Assembly: GCF_963675165.1 (NCBI RefSeq)
Contig: NC_087377.1
Location: 3,626,978-3,690,977, forward strand
Origin: Halichondria panicea
Taxonomy: Eukaryota; Porifera; Demospongiae; Suberitida; Halichondriidae
Direction: 5' to 3'
Length of the DNA stretch: 64,000 bases
The first letter of the stretch is position 1. Each line of letters opens with the position of its first letter. Both the position numbers and the translations under genes were made by a program. This document shows positions 1-31,000 of the stretch, one piece after another. The notes below the pieces were generated by a model. That model had not been told where the DNA came from, did no database searches, and saw only the letters and a list, made by a program, of their open reading frames with translations.

Positions 1-1317
1 GACCTGGCACTCAGTCTAGGTCAGTCGTTCAGAGTTCGATTAGATTTCGGAGAGAGGATTGTCAGGTAAGGCACAAAAAATAGTTAGAGGGAATTTAATG
101 TTCCTATATATGCGTGCTTACACAACGCCCCCTCTTCCTCTACAGTGTGACGTGTGCAAGTAGGGACACTAACGAACATGTGAACCCCATGCTGGAGATT
201 GACAATGGTGCAGTGTCTATTCCACCTAACTACATCCAGAATGATCGGCCCAGCTCCACCACTTTGAATGCATCCCGGGGGCTAGCTGAGTCTGGTTTGC
301 AAGGCTACTACACATGCAGGACAGAGGGAGACACTTTCCTCAGTCCTCACCTTCTACATTCCAGTGAGTGCAACACGGACAGAGTTGTATCATTATTATT
401 CATTCTAGCAGTTTGTACTCTGGGGGGCTTTGTCCACAGATTAATATAATTATGTACTTTTGAAGATGGTTTTTTCCTGCTTGAATATTATTTTCTCTCC
501 ATTTTAGATGGCTATCACATCTATTTCTACAAAGGATTGTCTGCTACAGTTGATGTAGTAGTCGCAATTGGGGATTCAATGAAGAGGTTCCTACAGATGA
601 TAGCTACCCACCCAATGTGACTGTTACTCTACCATCTGGTAATACCCCAGCAACTCTGACCATCCCAGCCACAGCACAGTACAACAACACTGTGGTGCAG
701 TGTGAGGCAGTGGTTAGAGACGGAGGAGGGTTCATACCTGAATTATTAGTAAATGCTACCTTGCAAGTACAAGGTAGTCACAAATATTAAATAGCTTGTT
801 TTTGTACCCTGTTCCTCTCAGGTCCTCTTTCAGCTGTCTCCAACCTCCATGCTCAGTCATCAAGCACCAACATCACAATCACCTGGGAATCAGGCCTGTG
901 CCAAATATTCCGGAATAATTTTTTAAATAATAGGCAGTCTTTTTTACAATTTGAATAATAGGCACTGCGAAAACAGTTTAATGATATTCATTGAGTTGCA
1001 CATGCGATTCCCAGGCTGGGATGCTCAAAACAAAGGTAAACTGTTGACAACTTTGTTTATTGTATTATTTACTCTTTAATTTAGATGTTGTTGTATCAGA
1101 TGGAAGAGTGGATTTGTCATCAACATTGCCAGGAATTGAGCGGCCTAACGAAGCTTATGCTACAGTGCTCAATAAAAACATTGCTTATGAGCAGATACGG
1201 ATGCCAAGACACAGTGAACATACCACTACCATCGTCACCACGGCAATAGCAATGGAGGATGAGAACATTGAGCCAAGTCATGAATACGAAGAAGTGTTGC
1301 CTCAGGGACATTTTTAG
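1..1317 (+). pseudogene. Chimeric relic of two receptor genes
   Basis: Three NIDO-type receptor exons are followed by pieces of the Ig/FN3 receptor. Bases 1-65 match exon 3 and 146-363 match exon 4 (218 bp, same phases) of the genes at 3325 and 56158. At 508 exon 5 starts normally, but near 556-562 the sequence switches to the middle of the first Ig exon of the gene at 23295, in the wrong frame, and reaches a stop by about 620. Bases 821-887 match the start of its first FN3 exon; unrelated sequence follows; 1027-1317 match its cytoplasmic exon, ending in the same tail with a YEEV motif and the same stop. The frame break and internal loss make a functional product unlikely. The left part may belong to a larger copy starting before the window. 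A mis-assembled duplicate is the main alternative. Confidence 0.75.
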
Positions 1318-2430
1318 AACGATTGAACATCGCCTCACATTATTATAGTTGTCCCAAATAAGGCGTAAAATAATATTAATACAGAGAAGTTTCGAATAAT
1401 GCTACTTAATTGAACCATGACAAGTTGACAACCGTGCCTCGTTCACACACTCAGTATTCAAGTTTAATTGGGCCTGAAAGCAATCGTTGATTTAAGCAAA
1501 CCATTCAATATAGCTATATGAAATAGCTACAAAGTGCACCCTTTATCACAAATAATTATTACACAACAACTGTACTAAGTGCTAAGTGTCTGTTTGTGAA
1601 CTATTCAGTGCATCTTTAACCTCTCCTCTCCAGCGACCAAACGTGTGCACACAATAATTATACAGTGATAAAGTTTCCACTATACAAGGCTCGGCTTTCT
1701 TACTCCTGGTATATACATTAATGTGAGAAATATTTGATCATTATAAAATTATTATTGTGTAGGGGAATGATTGGTGCATGGTCGTTTATAATAATTATAA
1801 CAGCAAAAAATTGTTATAGTATAGGCAATCGCTTAGCGATGAAAAACATCAACTGTTGTCGGCTATAAGGTCTGGCAAAACATAAGTGGATAGTTTACCT
1901 AACATATGCATGCATGACATTGTATTGAAACACGCTGTTTTGTACCCATTTGAGCTAGGGTACCTTTTTGGTTATAGTGATGATCGATGGAACTCAAGCA
2001 AATTCGTCAGCTAAAGTCTACTTGTTTACACATGCATGCATTGCTATGTCTATAACATTAGAATACTTGTATACTTATACTTGCAGAGATAAACGATGCT
2101 ACATTTTTACATTTTAAGTTCACCTAAACGGTTTCCCACTAATAACTATATACACTTTCTCTATCAGTGATCAAGACCATGTAGTGGGTGTTTACAGTGG
2201 CACCAAGAAGTAATGTGGAGGGTAGTCTCAATGGAACCTCCAGCAGTGACACCAATAGTGAAAGTCGGACTTCTTTTGAAGTGGTTAATTCCAACTATGT
2301 TGCTAGCCTTTCTACACAATTGTTATCATACAGTAATGGATGTATTACTATCAACATGTTGCTATAGCTTTCTACATGTGTAAACATGAAAGGTGGCTTA
2401 GCTAACACCTCCACACAACACATGCATGCA
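1318..2430 (+). repeat. Duplicated 3' flank of Ig/FN3 receptor gene
   Basis: Bases 1318-1690 closely match 25328-25700, the 3' flank of the receptor gene at 23295. Bases 2165-2400 match 26858-27090, which carries a loose FN3-type exon piece (reading DQDQWVFTVTP in the better copy). The stretch 1700-2160 has no match that I can see elsewhere in the window. Both copies therefore derive from one segmental duplication that included the tail exon, its flank and an orphan exon. The copy here has an in-frame TAG at the start of the orphan exon, so it is not coding. Confidence 0.65.
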
Positions 2431-3324
2431 CACTCTGTATAATTATATAGTCCAGAACAAAGGGAATGGACTACTTTATCAATAATGATAGTCTTAATTC
2501 CTGACAGTGCATGGTGTTAGGGTGTAGCCCTTCATAGAATGAAATTGGTGACAAGTCCTCTGCTGTTACATATAATTATGAATGTGTTTTTTCTCAATTT
2601 CCTTTACAACTAGAACATTATTTTAAGAGATTAATAAGATCATGCAATGTCTATAATTACATCAAAATTTGTGAAATCACACACAACTGCACTGTCAATC
2701 CTATATACAACCTACTGATAATGACATTATATAGGGGCAGTGCATGCTCGAAAGCATAGCTATAATTATATAATATCATGTATTAATATATATAGTATAA
2801 TTATATAGGTCCTATATATAATTATTATACTCTAAAAGAGTGTCACTGCATGACTGTTTGAGTATAATAATAATAGTCAATCATAATAAAGAGCCAATAC
2901 AGTGTGTGATAGGTGTCTCGTAATATTCACCCTGATGTCTTGAATCACGTCATGCATGCACCGTCATGCAAACCAAGTATTAACAAAAAGCACTCAAAAG
3001 TCAACTAGCTTATATGCAAAGCCCATGCATGCATGCTTTTTTTTAAATGACTCATAATAAATGCTCCCCCTCAATAATGAGGGGGTTCAAAAACATTTGT
3101 AATACCCCCTTGTATATAGCTATATAATTATAGTAGCCTTGATCCCAGGCCGAGTTTTCGCTTTTATAACGGTAGGCAAACTAACCATTATAAAAGCGAA
3201 AACTCGGCCTGGGATCGATTAGCTATAGCTACAGAATTAGATTCCTGCAATCCAATATAGCTATAGCTATAGTCTATAAAACATTAAACGCGCTGCAGGA
3301 GACTGCATGACTGTTTCTCTTGCA
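2431..3324. other. Intergenic, AT-rich
   Basis: I see no coding exon. It holds many copies of the short palindromes ATAATTAT and TGCATGCA, and a long hairpin at 3141-3216. The region immediately before 3325 is presumably the promoter and 5' UTR of the gene that starts there, but no clear core promoter element stands out. Confidence 0.5.
3141..3216. repeat. Long hairpin, 33-bp arms
   Basis: The arm 3141-3173 is the reverse complement of 3184-3216 with one mismatch, separated by a 10-base loop. It includes GATCCCAGGCCGAG, a sequence whose relatives (AGGCCGCTCTTCCTC-type) also occur near 12020 and 48600. It lies about 110 bp upstream of the signal-peptide exon at 3325. It is either a tiny inverted-repeat element or a structured upstream site. 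Confidence 0.75.
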
Positions 3325-22865
<19,541 letters not shown>

Positions 22866-23294
22866 ACCATTAATTTACAGTATTTTGGTGACACTATAAT
22901 AGATATAGGTATAGCTGCTGAACTTTTAGCTTTGTTTTGTCTTCTAGACTTATTATTGTCCATGTCTCCCTGCGGCTCTACTATTAATAAATAAATAGAG
23001 CTGGTATAAACGTAATTTTTCATTAGTGCAAACTTTCGTATGAATTTCCATTAATTTCTGTTCTATTTGTACAGCTCAGAATAGCGATGTACACATGTAG
23101 AAGCTATTGCACATTATAAATTGTTTGTACTGCTTAATTTTCTTATTCAGAGTCTAATGCCTAAATATCCACCATACCAAAATAACCCGCTATTATGGAC
23201 AGTCAATCAATATCATGAATGATACATGTTTAGTTAATGATCTTTACATCTCTACATTTACGGACATTCTAGTTCAATTGCCACTAAAAGTGAT
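22866..23294. other. Intergenic between two receptor genes
   Basis: The 429-bp spacer contains AATAAA-type signals (22862-22867 and near 22989) for the upstream gene and presumably the promoter of the Ig/FN3 receptor gene. No exon is seen; the - strand open frame here has no coding signature. Confidence 0.5.
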
Positions 23295-25327
23295 ATGGAC
23301 CTGAGATGGCTCATTCTTTCAACAACTCTTGTGGCATCTATACAAGGTTTGTCTGTGAGGAGTCAGTGCATTATGTTAATTATGTTTGCAGCTCAGTTCA
23401 CAGTACAACCAGTATCAGTGGTACAGCCCCAAGGGCTGAATGCAGTGTTTGAGTGTCGGTATCCTGGAGCACAAAGTCGCAATTGGGGATTCAATGGAGA
23501 GGTTCCTACAGATGATAGCTACCCACCCAATGTGACTGTTACTCTACCATCTGGTGATACCCCAGCAACACTGACCATCCCAGCTACAGCACAGTACAAC
23601 AACACTGTGGTGCAGTGTGAGGCAGTGGTTAGAGACGGACGAGTGTTCATACCTAAATTATCAGTAAATGCTACCTTGCAAGTACAAGGTAGTCACAAAC
23701 ATTAAATAGCTTGTTTTTTTACCCCGTTCCTCTCAGGTCCTCTTTCAGCTGTCTCCAACCTCCATGCTCAGTCATCAAGCACCAACATCACAATCACCTG
23801 GGATGCTCCCTTCTCTCTTAACCTCACCACAGCTGAACCAGACATACAATATTGTGTGGATGTGTACGATAGTGCCACTGGTGTTCTACTGCACTCTGAG
23901 TGTGGTATTATTGAGGAATGCTACACCTATTCCCCTAGCAACCCCTGCTCAATGCATGCATTGTTGGTGACGCCTAGAAGCAATCTTGACGGAGCTTTCA
24001 ATGGAAGCATTGGTAAGTAGACTTATTGATATGTGTGAGTGGCTAAATAATATCACAATCTAACACAGCACGGTTTCAGGAATTTACAGTGCGGCCAGTA
24101 TCAGTGATACAAGCTGAAGGCCTGAAGGCAGTGTTTGAGTGTTTATACCCTGGAGCCCTGAGTCACAGTTGGGAGATCAATGGAATGTACCCAGCTGATG
24201 ATGCATTTCCATCTGATGTAACTCGTACCCTACCGTCTGGTGACACTCCAGCAAGACTGGCCATCCCAGCCATAGGCCAGTACAACAACACTGTGGTGCA
24301 GTGTAGGGCTGTGCTCATTGTTGAAAGAAAAGCACAGATTGTGCCAACATGTGATGCTCTGTTATTAATACAAGGTATCCAGGTTTTATTGAACATTACA
24401 ATTTATACTTTGAGCACTTCAGGTCCACTGGATTCTGTTACTGGACTGAGACTGGACATTGTGACCTCTACTTCAGTGACTCTCACCTGGGATGCTCCTT
24501 TCTCTCTAGACCTCACCACAGTTGAGCCAGACATACAGTATTGTGTGGATGTGTACAGTGTCCCTAGAGGACAACTGGTGGAGTCAACATGTGACATCAT
24601 CGACACTAACTACCCTTTCTCTACCAGTGATCAAGACCAGTTAGTATTTACAGTGACACCAAGAAGCAATGTGGAGGGTAGTCTCAATGGAACCTCCAGT
24701 GAACTGTTCGGACCTCCTTCACAAGGTAAATGGTCTGTGTACCATCAAGCATTATCTATTATAGTTATGTAGTTCCACTCTCTTCACAGCTAACGTCACG
24801 ATTACTGACATCTCACCATCGTCATCTCTTCCTGAGTCTATTCAACAACCCTCTATTTATACAATAGCAGGTGAGTAATAAAGTATGCTAAGCAGGCTTA
24901 ACCGTCGTATATACCCTATAATTATTAGTTACAGTATCTTCAGGTGTGACTGCTGTGGTAGTTCTACTCCTACTCCTACTCTTAGTCATTGCCATTTTAA
25001 CAGCTGTTGTCATAGTGAAACAAAAACAAAGGAACCACAAAGGTAAACTGTTGACAATTTTGTTTATTATATTTACTATTTCTCTTTAATTTAGGTGATG
25101 TTGTTGTATCAGATGGAAGAGTGGATTGGTCATCAACATTGCCAGGAATTGAGCAGCCTAACGAAGCTCATGCTCCAGTGCTCAATAAGAACATTGCCTA
25201 TGAGCAGACACGGATACCAAGACACAATGAACACACCACCATCGTCACCACGGTAATAGCAATGGAGGATGAGAACACTGAGCCAAGTCATGAGTACGAA
25301 GAAGTATTACCTCAGGGACATTTTTAG
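23295..25327 (+). CDS. Ig-FN3-Ig-FN3 transmembrane receptor, 8 exons
   Basis: Exons 23295-23346, 23392-23688, 23737-24012, 24069-24374, 24423-24725, 24790-24870, 24944-25042 and 25095-25327 sum to 1647 nt (548 aa plus stop), all joined in phase 1. Order: signal peptide (1-18), Ig-like (about 18-116, cysteines in V-F-E-C and V-V-Q-C-E-A), FN3-like (117-208, T-I-T-W-D-A-P), Ig-like (209-310), FN3-like (311-411, T-L-T-W-D-A-P), linker, TM (about 441-463, V-V-V-L-L-L-L-L-L-L), tail of about 80 residues. Ig1/FN3-1 and Ig2/FN3-2 are internal duplicates. The tail has Y507 (N-I-A-Y-E-Q-T) and Y539 (H-E-Y-E-E-V-L); Y-E-E-V is close to the Y-E-E-I site preferred by Src-family SH2 domains. Intron 1 is only 45 bp. 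A signalling receptor is inferred; the ligand is unknown. Confidence 0.87.
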
Positions 25328-25374
25328 AACGATTGAGCGTCGCCTCAAAATGTAGTTGTCCCAAATACACGTAA

Positions 25375-25380
25375 AATAAA
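25375..25380 (+). promoter_or_regulatory. Polyadenylation signal of Ig/FN3 receptor
   Basis: AATAAA lies 48 bp after the stop codon. In the broken copy near 1365 the same place reads AATAAT. Confidence 0.6.
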
Positions 25381-25695
25381 TTGTGGTTACATTAGTGTTG
25401 TTATTTTTTCGAGAAGTTCGATAATAATGCTACTTAATTGAACCATGACAACCGTGCCTCGTTCACACACTCAGTATTTAAAGTGAAAAGTTTAATTGGG
25501 CCTGAAAGCAATCGTTGATTTAAGCAAACCATTCAAACAGCTACAAAGTGCACACTTTATCACAAGTAATTATTACACAACAACTGTACTCTAAGTGCTA
25601 AGTGTCTGTTTGTGAACTATTCAGTGCATATTTAACCTCTCCTCTCCAGCGACCAAACCTGTGCACACAATAATTATACAGTGATAAACTTTCCA

Positions 25696-26728
25696 CTATA
25701 TAGAGGCTCGGGTTTCACACCTTGATCTAATCCTCTTTTCTTCCTTTTCCTCCTCCTCCGTGAATTTGGTGCAGAATGTCTCCAGTTCGTACACAGTGAA
25801 CTTGATCCACTGTGAAGCCTGGATGAAAGGGTGTGCATGCATGCAATGGCGTAACTTAAGACATTTAGGGGGATCTGAGGTAATTGGTAAGGCACGCTGA
25901 CTCTTATAATTATGGGGGGGGGAGCTTCAGCCTCAAAATCATGTTGTTTTCTACGTGCATGAGCTTCAAACAACAAATACGCAATAATTACAGAGCAATT
26001 CTTGGTTGCTGGCCTCACAGTTGAATGCAAAGTTGATTACAGAGTCATTGTATTAATTGATATATAGTGCATGTTTTATTCTAAAGTATTGAACCAATGA
26101 GAGCCTATAATTATATGTAATAAGAATGAGACTGATGAATGCAGCTAGCAATGTACCAGTCAGAGAACAACATTGCATATATATGCAGAGCATCACTATG
26201 CAGCAGGCAGGAATTGACATAATAAGAGAGGAGCGTTACTTTTAAAAAGCTGGTGGGGGCAGCTACTTAAATTGAGATCACTGAACACACACTGTTACAG
26301 TAACTAGCACTGGCTAGTTGCATTGATATAATCACAGTTGAGTGTTACATTCTACAATCTTTGGTAGCAAATGACTTTCTCACTATACGAATGTGAGTTG
26401 ATATAAGAGGCACTCAAAGTGAAACTCCTCACCTCTGCTGACAGAATCTCCTCCACCTCTGAGGTTTCAATGCACTGTAAAAACAAAACTATAGTGACAA
26501 TTTCAGTCTTTTACACTGGTGAAGTAGAAAAATGGTGAAGCTCACCACTCAAATTGGTGACCTTCACCGGGGTGTTTTTACAGTGTGACAAACAGTTTAG
26601 CAATATCTTCAGAGGGTCCTAACTTGAGTCGTAGCTTGAGTGGGTAGTCATCGTCCTTACACAACTCTTTGCGGCCATTGTCATATATAGAACACAGAGA
26701 GAGAGAACTCGGACACATCATTCTCAAC
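25696..26728 (-). pseudogene. RASSF-like fragment: RA and SARAH exons
   Basis: On the - strand an exon starting at 26728 after a pyrimidine-rich acceptor reads I-Y-D-N-G-R-K-E-L then D-D-Y-P-L-K-L-R-L-K-L-G-P-S-E-D-I-A-K-L-F-V, the end of a Ras-association domain as in RASSF proteins (P-L-x-L-R-L-x-x-G-P-S). It is interrupted by a small element at about 26473-26590, then resumes with I-E-T-S-E-V-E-E-I-L-S-A-E to a donor after 26433. The exon 25818-25696 follows in phase 0: W-I-K-F-T-V-Y-E-L-E-T-F-C then E-E-E-E-K-E-E-K-R-I and a stop, matching the RASSF SARAH helix (W-D-A-F-S-x-P-E-L then E-E-E-E). RASSF proteins bind Ras-type GTPases and MST kinases through these domains. No upstream exons are recognisable, so this is probably a dead fragment; an RA exon still spliced around the insert cannot be excluded. 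Confidence 0.68.
26471..26590. mobile_element. Small TIR element inside RASSF-like exon
   Basis: Ends CACTGTAAAAAC and GTTTTTACAGTG are exact complements; the inside is a second imperfect inverted repeat around CACCATTTTTC / GGTGAAG. It has no coding content. It separates two pieces of what looks like one RASSF coding exon. I could not settle the target-site duplication. Confidence 0.7.
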
Positions 26729-26810
26729 CTGGACAAGAGGAGAGAGGAATTTTAGGGGATATACACAAGATAATAGACAGGCTATATATATATAAAATAT
26801 AGAGCTCTGC

Positions 26811-27060
26811 ATGCAGGTATTAGCTAGGCCGCCAGAGATCAAAAGAGAAGCAGTACATGCAAGTGATCAAGACCAGTGGGTGTTTACAGTGACACCAATA
26901 AGTAATGTGGAGAGTAGTCTTAATGGAACCTCCAGCAGTGACACCAATAGTGAAAGTCGGACTTCTTTTGAAGTGCTTAATTCCAACTATGTTGCTATAG
27001 CCTTTCTACACAATGGTTATCATACAGTAATGGATGTATTGCTATCAACATGTTGTTAGC
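26811..27060 (+). pseudogene. Orphan FN3-type exon fragment
   Basis: The reading S-D-Q-D-Q-W-V-F-T-V-T-P then S-S-L-N-G-T-S-S matches the end of the second FN3 exon of the receptor at 23295 (S-D-Q-D-Q-L-V-F-T-V-T-P). No other domain parts surround it and it runs into non-coding sequence. A further copy is at 2165-2390. It is a leftover of the tandem receptor family. Confidence 0.6.
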
Positions 27061-28073
27061 TTTCTACATGTGTAAACATGAAAGGTGGCTTACTTAGCCA
27101 CACACACCTCCGCACATGCACGCTCACACTGCCTATAATTAATTAATGTAGCTGTATCTATGATTCCAGAGGTCTGGTTGACTTGCTACTGCCAACTTTC
27201 TCATCTTCTTCCAGCCTTGCATGTAAGTTCTGCAGTATTCCCAGTGTTATTTGTATGCCCCTGGATTACACTAGAGAAGTTAGTACATTTGTAGCTTGCT
27301 TAGTACGTACAGAATAAATAAAATTATTATTGCTAACTCAGCAAATTCCACCCGTTTTTTCTCGGTGGAATGGTATACGTAATTACAGTGCGTTTATGAA
27401 TAATACGTTATATGAGAGCTACTGCATGTATATAGTTTTTGAGGCACTACATTTTCGCGGATTGCCCAAATAAAATATTTCGAGGATTTAATTTTCGAGG
27501 ATAGAGGTTCAAATGATTACGCCCCTACAGTATAGAGAGGTGTTAATATCGTGAGTATTATAGCAGATAATTATATGCTCACTTTATTGACTGTGGACCA
27601 TCGCTTGATATTATCTAAAATTTGAAGTGAAATGAAAGGTATGAAGTGCATGTGTAGATCTCTTCCTCTCTCCTATTGTGCATGATGGTGGCAGTCTCCT
27701 AGTATCACTTAAGCATCTTCTCCACCCCTCACCTAGTACCTGCTTGCTGTCATTCTGGAAGCTAGCTTTGCTGCTTGAATATAGACGTTGTGATACTTTA
27801 ATATTCCATTATTATGGCAATAATGGTACTGTATCGTTATACATTTTGAATGAGCTGCCTTGCATGCATTGCTGTTCCATTTTACGCCAGTGGTTCAACG
27901 ACTGTTTTAAAAACCCAACGGGTAAATTATTCTGACGCCTATTATGTAGTTAGAGATTTCCTTCGTAGAACCAAGAACCCATTTCAAGTTTGTCTCTAAG
28001 GTGCCGCCTTTATTATCAGTATGTTAATTTGCCGTTAGAATCATGTTATAATATTAATGTTGTTTCCTTGCAG
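27061..28073. other. Intergenic, repeat remnants
   Basis: I see no supported exon. At 27445-27550 there is a diverged TTTTCGCGGATTGCCC...TTTTCGAGGATAG element related to the one at 3541. An 85-codon open frame at 27678-27935 has no recognisable family and no matching splice context. Confidence 0.45.
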
Positions 28074-31000
28074 TTATCGAATGGCAGCGACGATACCTCG
28101 ATAGACTCATGACTCTAATGGTCGATAAAGAAACAATCGATATATGTACTTTGAAACTGTGTCTCGTTGGTCCGCCTCACGTTGGGAAAACAACCACACT
28201 CAATCGTCTACTGCAAGTGTACGAAAACATTCAATCAGCTGGAGACAAGGCGAAACATGCAAGCACTCTACAAGCTAACTGCATCCAGGTGATGGCATTG
28301 ATTAATGAAGATGAGTGGATATCTTCCAAGGATGTCGATGAAGAAGCCAAGATGATATTTGGTTATCTATGTGGCAATTTAACTCTTGATGAAATAGATA
28401 TACCCAAGGAGGAAATGACAAAGGCAGAAAGTGGTCAAGGATTGGTAACACATTTTAGTGATAAGCACACCACCCAAGAAACGGAAGTCAACACACAAAC
28501 TGTACAAAAAGCCACACCTACTGACTCTGAGGATAAAGTCGCTGTAGCCCACCGAAACAAACTTGCACAAGTAATTCTTCGACTGCAAAAGCTTATAAAG
28601 AGCGGAAACTACTCTGAAATGGCCAAATGTCTTGGCAACACCTACCTTGCTGAACATCAATGATGTCGGAGGCCAACCAGAATTCCTAGAAATGCTACCA
28701 GCCCTGAGCAATGGTCCTGCCATGTATCTAGTGTTCTTAGATCTGAGCAAGGAACTTGACAAGCCCTACGATATTCCTTTTAGTCGAGACGGCAAAGTCA
28801 TCACTCCTTATAAATCAATGCACACAGTGAAAACCGCAGTCTCTCAAATCCTCTCATCCATTGCTAGTGTGCATCACATGTCGGATATTTCGAAGCCTCT
28901 CTTAAAAACTCCTCAGTTAAAGGAAAAATTTTAAGCTTTTCTCACAGTGCCTCCAGTGGCAGCTCTAATAGGCACCCACAAAGATAAGCTTGGTGGAGAC
29001 TCAACTGATGGTCCAGAAAAAGAACAATTGACCAGAGACAAAATGGTGGAGATAAACGCAGCATTGAAGCCCATCACCAAAACTTTCGAGAACATTTTAG
29101 TTTTTCCTAAGCAAGAAAGTGAGGCTTCTGATGACACCTCTGATAAAAATGCAAATTGCTCTTCTGGCAGGATGTCCTTTTTTGCCCTCGATAACGATAA
29201 AGGCACGGAGAATGTTGAAGTTTCTCCATTACGTGGCTTAATGAATAAACTATTTTACTCTCGCTTCGGCAAAACTTCTCTTCCAATACCCAAAAATTAG
29301 GAATTATTCTTCGAAAAGAGTATCAAATTGCCACAGTAGCAGATTGTATCGAAATAGGCAAAAGATTGGAGATGGATGAAGAAGAAACCACAATCTGCCT
29401 CCTCTACCTTGCATTGTATAGGATCGATCCTGTACTATACAGATGTTCCCGATGATGATGATCCACGCTGGCTCCTCAAAGGTCATGTCATCTGCTTACC
29501 TCAAGTGATCTTCGATAGCATAAGCCAACTGATAATCGTATCTATGCAGGTTGTTCATGACGGAGGCCTCGACACAGAGTTTGTGCGAGCAGAATTGATC
29601 AGGAAAGGTCAGTTCTCACTAGAGGCCATCAAGAGACATTGCAAATTAGATACTGAAGTTTCCAAAAATCTGGAAAACAAATTGCTGATACCATCTGGAC
29701 CGCTTGTGAAGCTTCTCAAGTACCTGAACCTTCTCTCTGAGATTACACACAAAGATGAAGATGGTGAGCGAATCACGTACCTCATGCCGGCTATATTGAA
29801 CTGTGCTTCACAAGAGGAGCTGACCAACCCACCTCAACCAGACACCAACAACCCAGAACCACTCCACATCACATTCAGCTTTGGTTACGTACCAACAGGA
29901 GTCTTCTGTGGGCTCATCACTCGACTAGTTTCCCAAGGCCCTCATGGAATTCTCGGATTGACGTGGGAATTGGTGGAAGATGGCGTCAAACGAAATTGTG
30001 TTTCGTTTTCTATCGATGATGTTCATACGGTTACACTACTCTCCCACCAAAATAGCTACGAAATTCGAATCTCTCGAAACGACCCTGACACCTCTCTTCA
30101 TGACCTCTGTGGATATGTGCTTGCAGCAATCCTCTACACTATCAAGTGCCTGTTCCAGCATCTGGTGATGCATATTGCATTCCAATGTCCCTGTTCCAAG
30201 GCTTGTACTGAACGCAGCGTCAACCATCTGTGTGCTCTCTCTAGCAAATCACGAATCAGGTTTATCTGTGAGGCTTCCAAGAAAGCAGTTGGTCTCAAAT
30301 CAGAACAGCAAGTCTGGCTGGGAAAGGTGTGTGTGTGCATGTGCGTGCGTGCGTGTGTGTGCGCATGTGTGTACGTTAGGTTTTTAATATAAAAATAATT
30401 GGCCTACTGTTTACTACTATAAAAAATTATATTTATTATCTGTTATCTATAGGCTGTAGATGTTGGTCAGAAGGCAAGCTTGTGTGTGCTCAAGTTCGCT
30501 AGAAAGTCTGTGGATCAGTTCTCCTTTGATTGGAGCAAAGTGGGAGATGATGACACAGCACCTGTTCTCAGCAAACCCAACACTGTGAGCTTCCCGAGTG
30601 TGAGAGAGGAGGACTTTGGTCACTACCAGTGTGAGGTGAAGGATGCAGCTGCTGGGAAAGTGCTCCTCACTCTCTACACAGCTCTCTACAAACACCAGTC
30701 AAGTCAGTTATCTAACCTCAAGTATCCCCGTTGTCCTTGATCCCATTTATCACATACTAAGTTCTGTACTTATTACATAACCTGTGTACACAGTGTTTAC
30801 TTCCTCTGCCCCACAATCACAACAGAACTTTTACAACTGCCTAATTCCATTTACCATACACATACAAGTGTAGCTAGCTAGGGGGCCACTTGTGTATGTG
30901 TGTGCATTACATTAACTACCGTATAGCGGGTAATTTTCGAGGGCTAAAATATTCGTTATTTCCGTGGGCAAGCTGACCTCCACCCTATGAAAAGTTTACC

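Noticed and set aside
3307-3324. Upstream in-frame ATG as start of the NIDO-type receptor
   Set aside because: The paralogue starts at the position equivalent to 3325 and has no open frame for the extra residues as an initiator there; the signal peptide is complete from 3325.
25674-26030. 118-codon - strand open frame
   Set aside because: It overlaps the SARAH exon in the wrong frame; the correct frame is the spliced exon 25696-25818 starting after an acceptor AG.
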